Under the pieces are notes generated by a model. It saw only the letters and a program-made list of their open reading frames with translations. It had not been told where the DNA came from and made no database searches. From Bacteroidales bacterium (GTDB lineage: Bacteria; Bacteroidota; Bacteroidia; Bacteroidales; FEN-979), in contig JAQWBQ010000017.1 in assembly GCA_028706295.1 (NCBI GenBank), forward strand, positions 1 through 58,553: a stretch of DNA of 58,553 nucleotides, given 5' to 3'. The first letter of the stretch is position 1. Each line of letters starts with the position of its first letter. This document shows positions 1 to 8,085 of this stretch, in pieces. The position numbers were made by a program, and so were the translations under genes.

Positions 1-404
1 ACGCGGCATGGCTGGTTCAGACTTGCGTCCATTGACCAATATTCCTTACTGCTGCCTCCCGTAGGAGTCTGGTCCGTGTCTCAGTACCAGTGTGGGGGTG
101 AATCCTCTCAGAACCCCTAGACATCGCAGCCTTGGTGAGCCGTTACCTCGCCAACTAGCTAATGTCGCGCATGCTCATCCAAAACCGCCGGAGCTTTGAT
201 TATGATGAGATGCCTCACCATAATAATATGGGGTATTAATCCCGATTTCTCGGGGCTATCCCCCAGTTAAGGGTAGATTGCATACGTGTTACGCACCCGT
301 GCGCCACTCGCCACCAGATATTGCTATCCGTGCTGCCGTTCGACTTGCATGTATTAGGCCTGCCGCTAGCGTTAATCCTGAGCCAGGATCAAACTCTCCA
401 TTGT
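1..404 (-). rRNA. rrs: 16S ribosomal RNA, 5' portion (partial)
   Basis: Read on the minus strand, this is the beginning of a 16S rRNA gene. The universal 27F site lies at 378-397 and the conserved 338-region site (reverse complement of CTCCTACGGGAGGCAGCAG) lies near 48-70. Placing 27F at E. coli position 8 puts the mature 5' end near 404. The gene runs off the left edge, so only about a quarter of the molecule is present. Helix sequences are of the Bacteroidota type. A contig edge inside a ribosomal operon is typical of assembly breaking at a repeated rRNA operon. Confidence 0.97.
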
Positions 405-554
405 AAAAGGAAAATTTAATCTTATCAGGTTTAACTATTACCAAAAGAAATTAACAAGTTAATTTTCTGGGATATTTGCTACTACATTTACTTCAGTCTT
501 TCAAAGAACATTATTCATTTCCCCTTTCAGGTACTTTGTTTTAAAATCGGACTG

Positions 555-585
555 CAAAATTACAACCTTTTTTCTTTCTACCAAA
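555..585 (-). promoter_or_regulatory. rRNA promoter P1 (Bacteroidetes type)
   Basis: On the minus strand TTTG (582-585) is followed by exactly 19 nt and then TAATTTTG (555-562). This matches the published Bacteroidetes vegetative promoter (-33 TTTG, -7 TAnnTTTG). Transcription should start near 548, giving a leader of about 145 nt before the 16S 5' end. Confidence 0.88.
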
Positions 586-698
586 CTTTTTTTAAAAAAA
601 ATCTAAAAAAGTTTTCCTCACTTCTGAATCAACCCCACTGCCAACCTGCCGGTAAAGATTTTATGCAATCAGAATCAAAGAACATCGAAACGGGAGTG

Positions 699-726
699 CA
701 AAATTATAAAAATTTTCTTATCAAAA
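699..726 (-). promoter_or_regulatory. possible second rRNA promoter P2
   Basis: A second TAATTTTG box lies on the minus strand at 699-706, embedded in a longer shared string (GCAAAATTA on the plus strand) with P1. A TTTTG lies at 722-726, but the spacing is about 15-16 nt rather than 19, so it is weaker than P1. Tandem promoters are usual for rRNA operons. Confidence 0.5.
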
Positions 727-792
727 CATAGTTTTTATAAAAAATCTGAAAATATTTTTCGCAAACCTATCTAATAAATTAAATAATAATAT

Positions 793-823
793 GTTACGAT
801 TAAACATTTTTTTGCTATCTTTG
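793..823 (+). promoter_or_regulatory. promoter for the gene at 874
   Basis: TATCTTTG at 816-823 matches the Bacteroidetes -7 box. The -33 position (about 793-796) reads GTTA, a weak match. The predicted start is near 830, leaving a leader of about 45 nt before the GTG start codon. Confidence 0.6.
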
Positions 824-873
824 TATCCGTTTCCAAATATAATATTGTGCAACCCTAAAATGTAAACTGTCCT

Positions 874-1515
874 GTGAAACAAATCCTGTTATTCCTGATA
901 TTCACCTGGCTACTTTTACCTGCCCTCGCCCAGGATTCTATTCCATCCCTCTCCGCCAAACCCAGAAACCCTGATTCCTTCTGGCGACGACTCTCGGTCG
1001 GCGGCAACCTGGGCTTTCAATTCGGCAGCGTTACGGGTATAACCGTATCCCCCGAAGTAGCTATCCGAACGGTTGACCAACTTCATGTTGGTATCCGTTT
1101 ACAATACCAGTATTACAACTTCAAGAACTATTTCCTCAATCTCGATAACGGGGAACTTCTCAGTTATGAATCGAGCGTTTATGGAGGCGGAGTGTATCTC
1201 CGTTACTACCTTTACAGTTTGTTTCCACGTAATTTCCTGGGTAATTTCTTTGCTCATGTCGAATATGAATACCTGACCTACTCACGCCCCTATACCCTGA
1301 CCTATGGCGGGCATATTATCGATCCCTACGGAAATCCCTATGAACCCGGGAAACAACAAGTGGAAATAAACAGCCTTTTTGTTGGGGGAGGATACCACCA
1401 GCCCATTGGCAACCGCGTGTTTTTAGACCTGATGCTCCTGTTTAACCTGAATGATTCGTACAACTCCCCTTATTCTAACCCGATATTCCGGATCGGAGTG
1501 GGGGTCGGATTGTAA
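874..1515 (+). CDS. secreted outer-membrane beta-barrel-like protein
   Basis: A 213-residue protein of unknown specific function. It starts at GTG, since no ATG is available upstream of the signal peptide. Residues 1-19 form a clear signal peptide (MKQILLFLIFTWLLLPALAQ), cut after AQ. The rest is rich in alternating aromatic and polar residues and glycine, and the chain ends in an amphipathic strand (IFRIGVGVGL), the pattern of a small 8-strand outer-membrane barrel. No enzymatic motif is visible. It stands alone between the rRNA promoter region and a convergent peptidase gene, with its own promoter at 816-823. The barrel call comes from composition and strand pattern only; a soluble periplasmic beta protein is possible. 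Confidence 0.7.
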   Translation: MKQILLFLIFTWLLLPALAQDSIPSLSAKPRNPDSFWRRLSVGGNLGFQFGSVTGITVSPEVAIRTVDQLHVGIRLQYQYYNFKNYFLNLDNGELLSYESSVYGGGVYLRYYLYSLFPRNFLGNFFAHVEYEYLTYSRPYTLTYGGHIIDPYGNPYEPGKQQVEINSLFVGGGYHQPIGNRVFLDLMLLFNLNDSYNSPYSNPIFRIGVGVGL

Positions 1516-1571
1516 TGATGGCTTTCAAAAGATTTGAGGAACCCGGCATTGAACCGACCTCTTTAATCCTT

Positions 1572-1588
1572 CCCGGGGAATAACCGGG
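1572..1588. terminator. weak GC hairpin between convergent genes
   Basis: CCCGG (1572-1576) and CCGGG (1584-1588) can pair across a 7-nt loop in the 109-nt gap between the convergent genes ending at 1515 and 1625. There is no clear T-run on either side, so termination here is only possible. Confidence 0.3.
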
Positions 1589-1624
1589 CCCCGAACAGAA
1601 ACACACTTTCGCATGCCGGTATAC

Positions 1625-3073
1625 TCACCGGATGGTAAAAAGCCATCCCAGTGTTTGAAACATAAAACCGGTCCAGGCTGTAACCTGATGAATTGGCGGT
1701 ACAACCTGAAATGGCAGGTCGTTTGTCCGGCCGACCACATCGGTAATGTCCCTGGCATAACCTATAATCTGAAGGATCCCGTCATAATTGAGTGATCCGG
1801 GTGTATCCGTCAAGGTGTGGTAGTCGTTGTGCAAACCGGTGTTGAAAAACAACACCGGGATTTTCGATTGATAAAATGGCGCATGATCAGAAAAAGGCAG
1901 TGATGCTTTTATCGTTTTGATCTTAAAGCCGGGTAGGGGCGTGGCTTTGATGATTTTCTTCCAAGCCGGGGAAGAACCGGCGCCTTCGATTTCAAGAAGA
2001 TCTGAATTCCAACCCAGCCTGCCGATCATATCCAGATCCAGCATAAAGTGTATGCTTTTCAGGGGTAAGGTGGGATGCCTGACAAACCAGGAGGAACCAA
2101 GCAGTCCTGTTTCCTCTGCGCCAAAGGCAATAAAAAGGTAGTTGTTACAGGTATCGGGGTGTGTGGCAAAGTACCTTGCAAGTTCCATCATGCCGGCAGT
2201 CCCGCTGGCATTATCATCGGCGCCATAATATATATGTCCCTTTGAATCAGTGCCCAGGTGGTCATAATGGGCGCCTATAAGGATCGTCCGGGATGCATGA
2301 TTGTCCTTAAACCCGATTACATTAATATATTCAGTCGACCGATGGTCAACCGAGACCTTAAATTCAACCGGGCTTTCGTTGTGTTTCGAAAGCCATTTGC
2401 CTGTCTGATGGTTTACATAGAGTGCAAAACCGTCAGCCGGATCAACAGTGTTAAAGGCAAACAGTGAATCTAAAAGTTCGGAATCAGCATTCCAGAATAT
2501 CACGCCGAGAGCTCCCCGGTCCAACGCTTCCTGCAATCTGATACGTGGGTCCAAACGGAAGCGGTCAGCATCGGGAACCCGGATTCCGGGGGGTGTTTGC
2601 AATTCGACCAAAACCATCTTTCCATTCAGGTCCCCCAAGGGTGACAATTGATCCAGATTGCTTTCCGGAAGAACCAGTCCCTGCCTGCCGTTGACCAATA
2701 CCGATGTGCCATTTCCGTTTTTGGAATAGGCAGTCATGCCGAATTCATCCCGGTAGGTCAGCGGGTGGCCACGGGCAATGAGTTTATTTTCCCAATTCCA
2801 GAACGTCTTAGGAATCCTGAATTTCTGAAAGTACGATGTGTCGCCGGAACCGAAAGGTTTAATTCCTGTTTCCCTGAAATATTCAGCAATGTATGTCGCT
2901 GCCCTGACTTCAGATTCTGTTCCGGCCAGCCTTCCTTTCAGTGAATCCGAGGCGAGCAGGTAAACATGGTGAACGATTCTCGCCCTTGCTAAAGAGTCGA
3001 TCCCATCCGGAATCTGATGGTTTCCCTGTACTACGAGCGGAAATACCAAAAGGAGGATCAACCTTGGGGTCAT
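1625..3073 (-). CDS. M28 family metallopeptidase with PA domain
   Basis: A 482-residue secreted zinc aminopeptidase-type enzyme. A short signal peptide (about 1-17) is followed by a helical N-terminal segment, a protease-associated (PA) insert around 115-240, and the M28 catalytic domain from about 250. The zinc site is complete by eye: H269 in GAHYDHLG, D286 in GADDNASG, E320/E321 in GAEETGLLGS, D348 in DLDMIG and H397 in FSDHAPF. The family removes N-terminal residues from peptides; the exact substrate cannot be told. It ends 7 nt before the start of the region read by pepD on the same strand, so the two peptidase genes (pepD first) are probably co-transcribed and serve peptide catabolism. 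Lipid attachment is not indicated, so a periplasmic or exported location is inferred. Confidence 0.9.
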   Translation of the reverse strand: MTPRLILLLVFPLVVQGNHQIPDGIDSLARARIVHHVYLLASDSLKGRLAGTESEVRAATYIAEYFRETGIKPFGSGDTSYFQKFRIPKTFWNWENKLIARGHPLTYRDEFGMTAYSKNGNGTSVLVNGRQGLVLPESNLDQLSPLGDLNGKMVLVELQTPPGIRVPDADRFRLDPRIRLQEALDRGALGVIFWNADSELLDSLFAFNTVDPADGFALYVNHQTGKWLSKHNESPVEFKVSVDHRSTEYINVIGFKDNHASRTILIGAHYDHLGTDSKGHIYYGADDNASGTAGMMELARYFATHPDTCNNYLFIAFGAEETGLLGSSWFVRHPTLPLKSIHFMLDLDMIGRLGWNSDLLEIEGAGSSPAWKKIIKATPLPGFKIKTIKASLPFSDHAPFYQSKIPVLFFNTGLHNDYHTLTDTPGSLNYDGILQIIGYARDITDVVGRTNDLPFQVVPPIHQVTAWTGFMFQTLGWLFTIR

Positions 3074-3080
3074 GGATCGG

Positions 3081-4541
3081 CTAAACGATGGGTATATTTT
3101 TAAGGACTTCGAGGGTCAGTTTCCAGAATTTAACCGTTGAATCGATGTCGAGCCGCTCATCGGGGGAGTGTGCGCCTTTAATGGTGGGGCCGAAGGAGAC
3201 CATATCCATGCCCGGATAAATGGCTCCGACCAGTCCGCATTCCAATCCTGCATGAATGGCAAGGATCTGGGGTTCCTGTTGAAAAAGGCGTCGGTACGCG
3301 TCGGCGGTGAGGCGGAGAATGGCTGAATCGGGATCGGGTTTCCATCCGGGATATCCCTGCGATTGCTCCACATCTGCGTTGATCATGTAAAAGGTGCTGG
3401 CAACCATGTCGCACACATCTTTCTTTGCTGTCTCGACAGAGCTGCGCTGGCTGGTTGTGATCACGATTTTCTTATCTATGAATTTCACGGATGCGAGATT
3501 CGTTGAAGTCTCCACGAAATCGGGTATTTCGCGCGACATGGCTATTACGCCATGGGGGCATGCATACAGTGCATCGAGGAGATCGGTCTGGAGTGAATCG
3601 ACCAGCACGGAGCCTGGCATTGTTGCAGGTTCGGTTTTAAAGGACAGTGCCGGTTCGGTAATCCTGTATTCAGCTTTTATTTCAGATTCATACTTTAGGG
3701 CATAGGCAAGAAAATCCTTTTCCTGATCGGAGTGAACGGTGATCACGGCAAATGCTTCCCGGGCGATAGCGTTTCGCAGGTTGCCTGCGTTGATATCGGC
3801 AATTGCTATTTCAAATTGTTCTTTTGCATTCCACAGGAACCGGTTCAGGAGTTTCACAGCATTGCCAAGTCCCTTGTTGATGTCGTCACCCGAATGGCCT
3901 CCCCGGAGCCCGGTCAGGCTGATTTTATAGGGTTTATGATTGGCCGGTATTTCTTCGGTTTCCAAAGGCAGGGTTGCCACGGTATCCTTCCCTCCCGCGC
4001 AGCCGATGAAGAGTTGTCCCTCATCTTCCGAATCCAGATTGATCAGAATTCTTCCCTTCAGCCAGTCGGGTTTCAGTCCGAAAGCCCCGGTGAGACCTGT
4101 TTCTTCATCCATCGTAAAGAGGGCTTCAATGGGTCCGTGTTCTATTGTATCGGATTCTAGAATGGCCAGTGTTGCGGCGATTCCTATCCCGTCATCGGCG
4201 CCTAAAGTAGTTCCCCGGGCTTTTACCCAGTTGCCCTCAATCCGGGTGCTGATCGGATCGTTTTCAAAATCATGGACCGTCTCAGCATTTTTTTCACAGA
4301 CCATATCCATATGGCTTTGAAGGATGACTGTTTTCCTGTTCTCAAAACCGGCTGAAGCTGCTTTGCGAATCAGTACATTGCCTGTCTCATCAAGGTAACA
4401 AGGGAGTTGATGCGAAACTGCAAAATTTTGCAGATAGGCTGCAATCCGGGCTTCTTTTTTAGAAGGGCGGGGGATTTTACAGATTTCGTTGAAATAGTGC
4501 CAAAGCCGTGACGGTTCGAGGCGGAGGATTTCGTCGTTCAT
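3081..4541 (-). CDS. pepD: aminoacyl-histidine dipeptidase (peptidase D, M20C)
   Basis: A 486-residue cytoplasmic dipeptidase of the M20C family, which cleaves Xaa-His and other dipeptides using two metal ions. Visible landmarks are the N-terminal WHYFNEICKIPRPSKKE, the metal motifs LQSHMDMVCEK (His), LGADDGIG (bridging Asp), MDEETGLTGA (catalytic and metal Glu), INLDSEDEG (Asp) and the C-terminal GAHSPDERL (His). I start at ATG 4541 (MNDEILRLEP) because the longer reading begins with a TTG at 4577 that is the end of the -7 box of the gene's own promoter. The normal PepD length is about 485, which also supports this start. It is followed 7 nt later by the M28 peptidase gene. Confidence 0.94.
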   Translation of the reverse strand: MNDEILRLEPSRLWHYFNEICKIPRPSKKEARIAAYLQNFAVSHQLPCYLDETGNVLIRKAASAGFENRKTVILQSHMDMVCEKNAETVHDFENDPISTRIEGNWVKARGTTLGADDGIGIAATLAILESDTIEHGPIEALFTMDEETGLTGAFGLKPDWLKGRILINLDSEDEGQLFIGCAGGKDTVATLPLETEEIPANHKPYKISLTGLRGGHSGDDINKGLGNAVKLLNRFLWNAKEQFEIAIADINAGNLRNAIAREAFAVITVHSDQEKDFLAYALKYESEIKAEYRITEPALSFKTEPATMPGSVLVDSLQTDLLDALYACPHGVIAMSREIPDFVETSTNLASVKFIDKKIVITTSQRSSVETAKKDVCDMVASTFYMINADVEQSQGYPGWKPDPDSAILRLTADAYRRLFQQEPQILAIHAGLECGLVGAIYPGMDMVSFGPTIKGAHSPDERLDIDSTVKFWKLTLEVLKNIPIV

Positions 4542-4574
4542 AGAGATTAAATTTGTCGTTGATTTTACTGACTT

Positions 4575-4582
4575 CAAAAATA
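4575..4582 (-). promoter_or_regulatory. pepD promoter -7 box
   Basis: TATTTTTG on the minus strand matches TAnnTTTG. It predicts transcription from about 4568, 27 nt before the ATG at 4541. No TTTG is seen at the -33 position. The element rules out the TTG start at 4577, which lies inside the box. Confidence 0.65.
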
Positions 4583-4599
4583 TTACTTTTCGCTTTATA

Positions 4600-7023
4600 A
4601 TGGTGATATTTTTCTACTTTTACCAAGAAAAATCAATATTGAAACCATTGCGAATCAAATTTCCAAAAATCACATTTTACCGTGGAATTGCCTTCCGGTA
4701 CAGCATCTTCTTCCTTGTGGCGATCGCACTCATCTTGTTCATACCTCTGGTTGTGGGTTATGGAACCTCAAGCGTTTTGATCATGTTACAGGCAAAGAAT
4801 GACGCCACCACCAAGACGAATCAAACGGTAACACGGATTGAGAACGTGTTGCAGCCCACGGAGCTGGTTCCCCAGACGCTCGTACGGGCAATGGAAAACC
4901 CCAATATCAGCAATAATGATGTAATGCGTATTGCACGGGAATTTATTCTTCAGGATCCATACGTATTCGGTACCTGCCTTGCTTTTGAACCCTACCAGGG
5001 TGAACCCGGATCGTACTGGTATGCCCCTTACACGTATGAAAATAACGGGAATCTTCGATCCAAGATACTAGGTAGCAAGATTTACGATTACTTTAAGATG
5101 GATTGGTACCGGTTTCCAAAAATCACCGGGAAGCCAGCCTGGACGGAACCCTATTATGACAAGGGTGGCGGTGACACCCTGATGTGCACCTATTCGGTTC
5201 CGGTTTTCAGGAATCTGAATGGCATCAGGAAGTTTGTCGGTGTGCTGACGATGGATGTTTCGTTAGCCGGTTTTGCGAAAATTGTCAGCGAAGTCAAAGT
5301 ATCTGATACGGGTTATGGCATCCTTATTTCAAAGCAGGGTAAGATCATTGTCAGTCCCATTGCCAGTCTGACAGATAAGAACATTCTTGATGTGGCCCGG
5401 CAGGGGAAAGGGGTTGGAACCATGTGGGCCATCCGTGATATGTTAAAAGGAAACGAGGGATTCAGTAACATGGACGGACTTGAAGCGAAAAAGCGGCCCA
5501 GTTTTCTGAGCTATGCTCCGGTTCCCTCCACGGGATGGTCGTTTGGCATCATTTTTCCGGAGGATGAACTCTACGATGATATGAACAGTTTTATCAAGGT
5601 CATGTCGTGGATTTTCGGGATCAGCATTACCATATTGTTGATCACGACGGTTCTGATCACGCGGCGGATGACCCGTCCGATTGTCCGGCTGGTTGAGGCG
5701 ACTCATAAAATCGGCCATGGCGAATTTGATACGAAGCTACCGGTACGGAAATCAAAGGATGAAGTAGCGCAGTTGACCCGGGCTTTTGCCGAGATGCGGG
5801 ATGAACTCAGATCCTATATCATCAACCTGGAGGAGACCACCACTGCCAAAGAGAAAATCGAGAGTGAACTCAAGGTAGCACACACCATTCAGATGGATAT
5901 GCTGCCCCGGGGTTTTCTGACGCCCGACAACTGGGATCTATACGCGATCCTGAATCCGGCCAAGGCTGTAGGAGGTGATCTTTATGATTTCTTTTACCTT
6001 GATCCCGAACACCTTTGTATAGCAGTTGGCGATGTGGCCGGCAAAGGGGTACCCGCGGCCCTTTTCATGATGGTGACCCGGACGTTGCTCAGGGCAAAGG
6101 CATTGGCAGGCATTCCGATCAACATGGTGATGGAGAGCATCAATCGGGAACTGTGTCAGGACAATCCGAACCAGATGTTTGTGACGTTTTTTGCCGCAGT
6201 CGTCGACCTTAAAAACGGAACGATGGAGTTTTGCAATGCCGGACACAATTTTCCGTTGGTGGTGGATGGGGGCGTAACCGTGAAGAGGTTGAAGGAACGT
6301 CATGGATTTCCGTTGGGGGTGCAGGAAAGGGGGCGTTATACTTCAGGTTTTTATACTTTCAGTGACCGGGAGGTGCTGGTACTGACGACCGACGGGATCA
6401 CCGATGCATTGAACACGCGTGAAGAATTTTTCAGCGAAATCAGGCTTCAGGAGACCTTGTTGCGGATGGCAGGGAAGAGCGCCCGGGAAATCACGACCGG
6501 CTTGTCGGATGAAATTGAGAAATTCTCGGAAGGTACCGATCAGGCAGATGATATAACCATTCTTGCTCTGCAATACCAAGTGATCACGGATATAAAGCGC
6601 GATGTTATGAATTATGAAATGCTGAAATTAAAGAACCAACTGACCGAACTTGATCGGATTGCCGTAAAGATTGAGGAGATTTCGGAGCAATGGAATATAC
6701 CCCCTAAGGTTTCGATGGAATTAAATCTGGTCATTGAGGAACTCTTTACCAATGTGGTTTTCTATGCATGGGACGACCAGTCGGAACATGAAATTCTGCT
6801 GGAGCTGACAATGACCGGTCCGGATACCGTGCAGGTCAGGCTTACCGACGACGGGAAGCCTTTCAACCTGTTGGAAAAGAAGGTGGATGATGTTTTTGAC
6901 AAACCATTGGAGGAGCGGAAAATAGGCGGATTGGGGATCCATTTTGTGAGGGAAATGATGAGTGAAGTTTTATATCAGCGGAGCGATAATAAAAATATCG
7001 TAATTTTAACCAGGAAATTTTAA
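4600..7023 (+). CDS. Cache-HAMP-SpoIIE phosphatase with RsbW-like kinase domain
   Basis: An 807-residue membrane-bound partner-switching regulator. Order: TM1 (about 25-48); periplasmic dCache-like sensor (about 50-330); TM2 (about 334-355); HAMP (352-405); coiled coil; PP2C/SpoIIE phosphatase (about 425-655) with acidic metal sites D460 (VGGDLYDFF), D478 (VGDVAGKG), D598 (TTDGITDA) and D650/D651 (ADDITIL); HATPase of the RsbW/SpoIIAB type (about 670-805) with E714-x3-N718 (EELFTN), matching the general-base Glu and Mg-binding Asn. One protein therefore carries both the kinase and the phosphatase that would act on a STAS protein, and that gene lies 22 nt downstream. Start: ATG 4600 is used; a TTG at 4639 is an alternative because a near-consensus -7 box (TACTTTTA, 4615-4622) lies between them. 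Confidence 0.93.
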   Translation: MVIFFYFYQEKSILKPLRIKFPKITFYRGIAFRYSIFFLVAIALILFIPLVVGYGTSSVLIMLQAKNDATTKTNQTVTRIENVLQPTELVPQTLVRAMENPNISNNDVMRIAREFILQDPYVFGTCLAFEPYQGEPGSYWYAPYTYENNGNLRSKILGSKIYDYFKMDWYRFPKITGKPAWTEPYYDKGGGDTLMCTYSVPVFRNLNGIRKFVGVLTMDVSLAGFAKIVSEVKVSDTGYGILISKQGKIIVSPIASLTDKNILDVARQGKGVGTMWAIRDMLKGNEGFSNMDGLEAKKRPSFLSYAPVPSTGWSFGIIFPEDELYDDMNSFIKVMSWIFGISITILLITTVLITRRMTRPIVRLVEATHKIGHGEFDTKLPVRKSKDEVAQLTRAFAEMRDELRSYIINLEETTTAKEKIESELKVAHTIQMDMLPRGFLTPDNWDLYAILNPAKAVGGDLYDFFYLDPEHLCIAVGDVAGKGVPAALFMMVTRTLLRAKALAGIPINMVMESINRELCQDNPNQMFVTFFAAVVDLKNGTMEFCNAGHNFPLVVDGGVTVKRLKERHGFPLGVQERGRYTSGFYTFSDREVLVLTTDGITDALNTREEFFSEIRLQETLLRMAGKSAREITTGLSDEIEKFSEGTDQADDITILALQYQVITDIKRDVMNYEMLKLKNQLTELDRIAVKIEEISEQWNIPPKVSMELNLVIEELFTNVVFYAWDDQSEHEILLELTMTGPDTVQVRLTDDGKPFNLLEKKVDDVFDKPLEERKIGGLGIHFVREMMSEVLYQRSDNKNIVILTRKF

Positions 7024-7044
7024 ACTAAAACCGAAATAACCTTT

Positions 7045-7377
7045 ATGGAACTCAATGAACAGAAAACCAGTCAGTGCGTAATCCTTGGAATTACAGGCCG
7101 GCTCGACACGACCAATTACAATGTATTGGAAAAGAAGTTATTGGAACTGATCGATGATCATAATGAAAAGATCCTCGTTGAATGTTCAAAGATGGACTAT
7201 GTGAGCAGCAGTGGTTTAAGGATCTTGTTGATGGCATTGAAGAAGATCACAATGGTCAAGGGAAAATTCGTCTTGTGCGGGTTGCAGGAGAATATCCGTG
7301 AGATCTTTGAAATTTCGGGATTCACGAATATCTTTGAAATTTACGGCACACAGGAAGAGGCGCTGAAGGTGTTTTAA
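7045..7377 (+). CDS. STAS-domain anti-anti-sigma factor
   Basis: A 110-residue single-domain STAS protein of the RsbV/SpoIIAA type. The signature KMDYVSSSGLRILL contains the expected phosphorylation site, most likely S55 by alignment with SpoIIAA Ser58; two further serines (S54, S56) flank it. In partner switching such a protein is phosphorylated by a HATPase kinase and dephosphorylated by a SpoIIE-type phosphatase, and both domains are on the protein encoded just upstream. Its stop codon overlaps the next start (TAATG, 1 nt), so the following cyclase-like protein is translationally coupled. The downstream partner of this switch, a sigma factor or an effector enzyme, is not identifiable from the sequence. 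Confidence 0.93.
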   Translation: MELNEQKTSQCVILGITGRLDTTNYNVLEKKLLELIDDHNEKILVECSKMDYVSSSGLRILLMALKKITMVKGKFVLCGLQENIREIFEISGFTNIFEIYGTQEEALKVF

Positions 7378-8024
7378 TGTTGCGATATATTCATTATACC
7401 GACCCCAACTCGGAAGAGATGGTGAGGGAACTTGCCCGGATACCGCGATGTCCGGGCACCTGTTTCTTCATGGACATCAACAAATCGACCGACATGAAGT
7501 ACCTGGGCGGTTTGAAAGATTGGGGTCGCAAGTTGAACAACACTTTTAACAACCTTTTGTACGCCAATCACTTTCAGCATCATATCGTGAAAGGGATCGG
7601 GGATGAAATGATGCTGTACATTCCCGACGAGGTTCTGAAGGCCAAAACCACGAACAATACCTGTTATGCCTTGCTGGAGGATATCCACGCGGGATTGTTC
7701 CTGATCAAGAACCATCCGGATCCTGATTTGTTTCTGAACTGCAAGGTGGCCATCCATCATTGCAGTGAGGTTTACAATATCACGTTTTTCGAAGGGGCTG
7801 ACGATTATTACGGGAGTGACATTGATCTCACGGCGCGGTTGATGACCAAAAGCATCGAGAACCGGATTGTGATGAGCGAGACTTTTTATCAAATGGTACT
7901 GAAGGATCTCCGGGCATTGCATTTGGCTGAGGATTCAGGTTGTTTATCGGAAGTTTCCGCACCATACCGTGAATTGTTCAAGGGAGTTCCCGTTCCTACG
8001 GAGTACCGCTATATTGATGTTTAA
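7377..8024 (+). CDS. degenerate class III nucleotide-cyclase-like protein
   Basis: A 215-residue soluble protein with the motif series of class III adenylyl/guanylyl cyclase homology domains. Visible are CFFMDINKSTD (D33, first metal Asp), VKGIGDEMM (K72, base-contacting Lys; D76, second metal Asp) and YYGSDIDLTARLM, which corresponds to the Asn-x3-Arg transition-state motif. The Arg is kept (R154) but the Asn is replaced by Asp (D150). The protein is a single domain without a sensor. It overlaps the STAS stop by 1 nt (TAATG), which ties it to the partner-switching pair upstream. It could be a cyclase with changed chemistry, or an inactive nucleotide-binding effector regulated by the STAS protein. 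The family assignment is by motif pattern; activity is unknown. Confidence 0.75.
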   Translation: MLRYIHYTDPNSEEMVRELARIPRCPGTCFFMDINKSTDMKYLGGLKDWGRKLNNTFNNLLYANHFQHHIVKGIGDEMMLYIPDEVLKAKTTNNTCYALLEDIHAGLFLIKNHPDPDLFLNCKVAIHHCSEVYNITFFEGADDYYGSDIDLTARLMTKSIENRIVMSETFYQMVLKDLRALHLAEDSGCLSEVSAPYRELFKGVPVPTEYRYIDV

Positions 8025-8025
8025 T

Positions 8026-8046
8026 TCAGGCAGGAGTTCTGCCTGA
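8026..8046 (+). other. 8-bp stem hairpin after the signalling operon
   Basis: TCAGGCAG and CTGCCTGA pair perfectly around a 5-nt loop directly after the stop codon at 8024. A T-run follows only about 20 nt later (8067-8073), so it may be a weak terminator or an mRNA-stabilising stem between the cyclase-like gene and the ZIP gene. Confidence 0.5.
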
Positions 8047-8085
8047 TAGGGTTCTGACTGATAAATTTTTTTCGGGAAAGGGAAT

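Larger units (their letters stand above)
405..873. other. rRNA leader and divergent promoter region, no gene
   Basis: This AT-rich stretch separates the minus-strand 16S gene from the plus-strand gene at 874. It holds the rRNA leader (about 405-548), two rRNA-directed promoter-like elements and one promoter facing the right-hand gene, listed separately. In the leader there is an 8-bp inverted repeat with a 2-nt centre (448-465) that could form a processing stem. No coding region is supported here. Confidence 0.7.
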
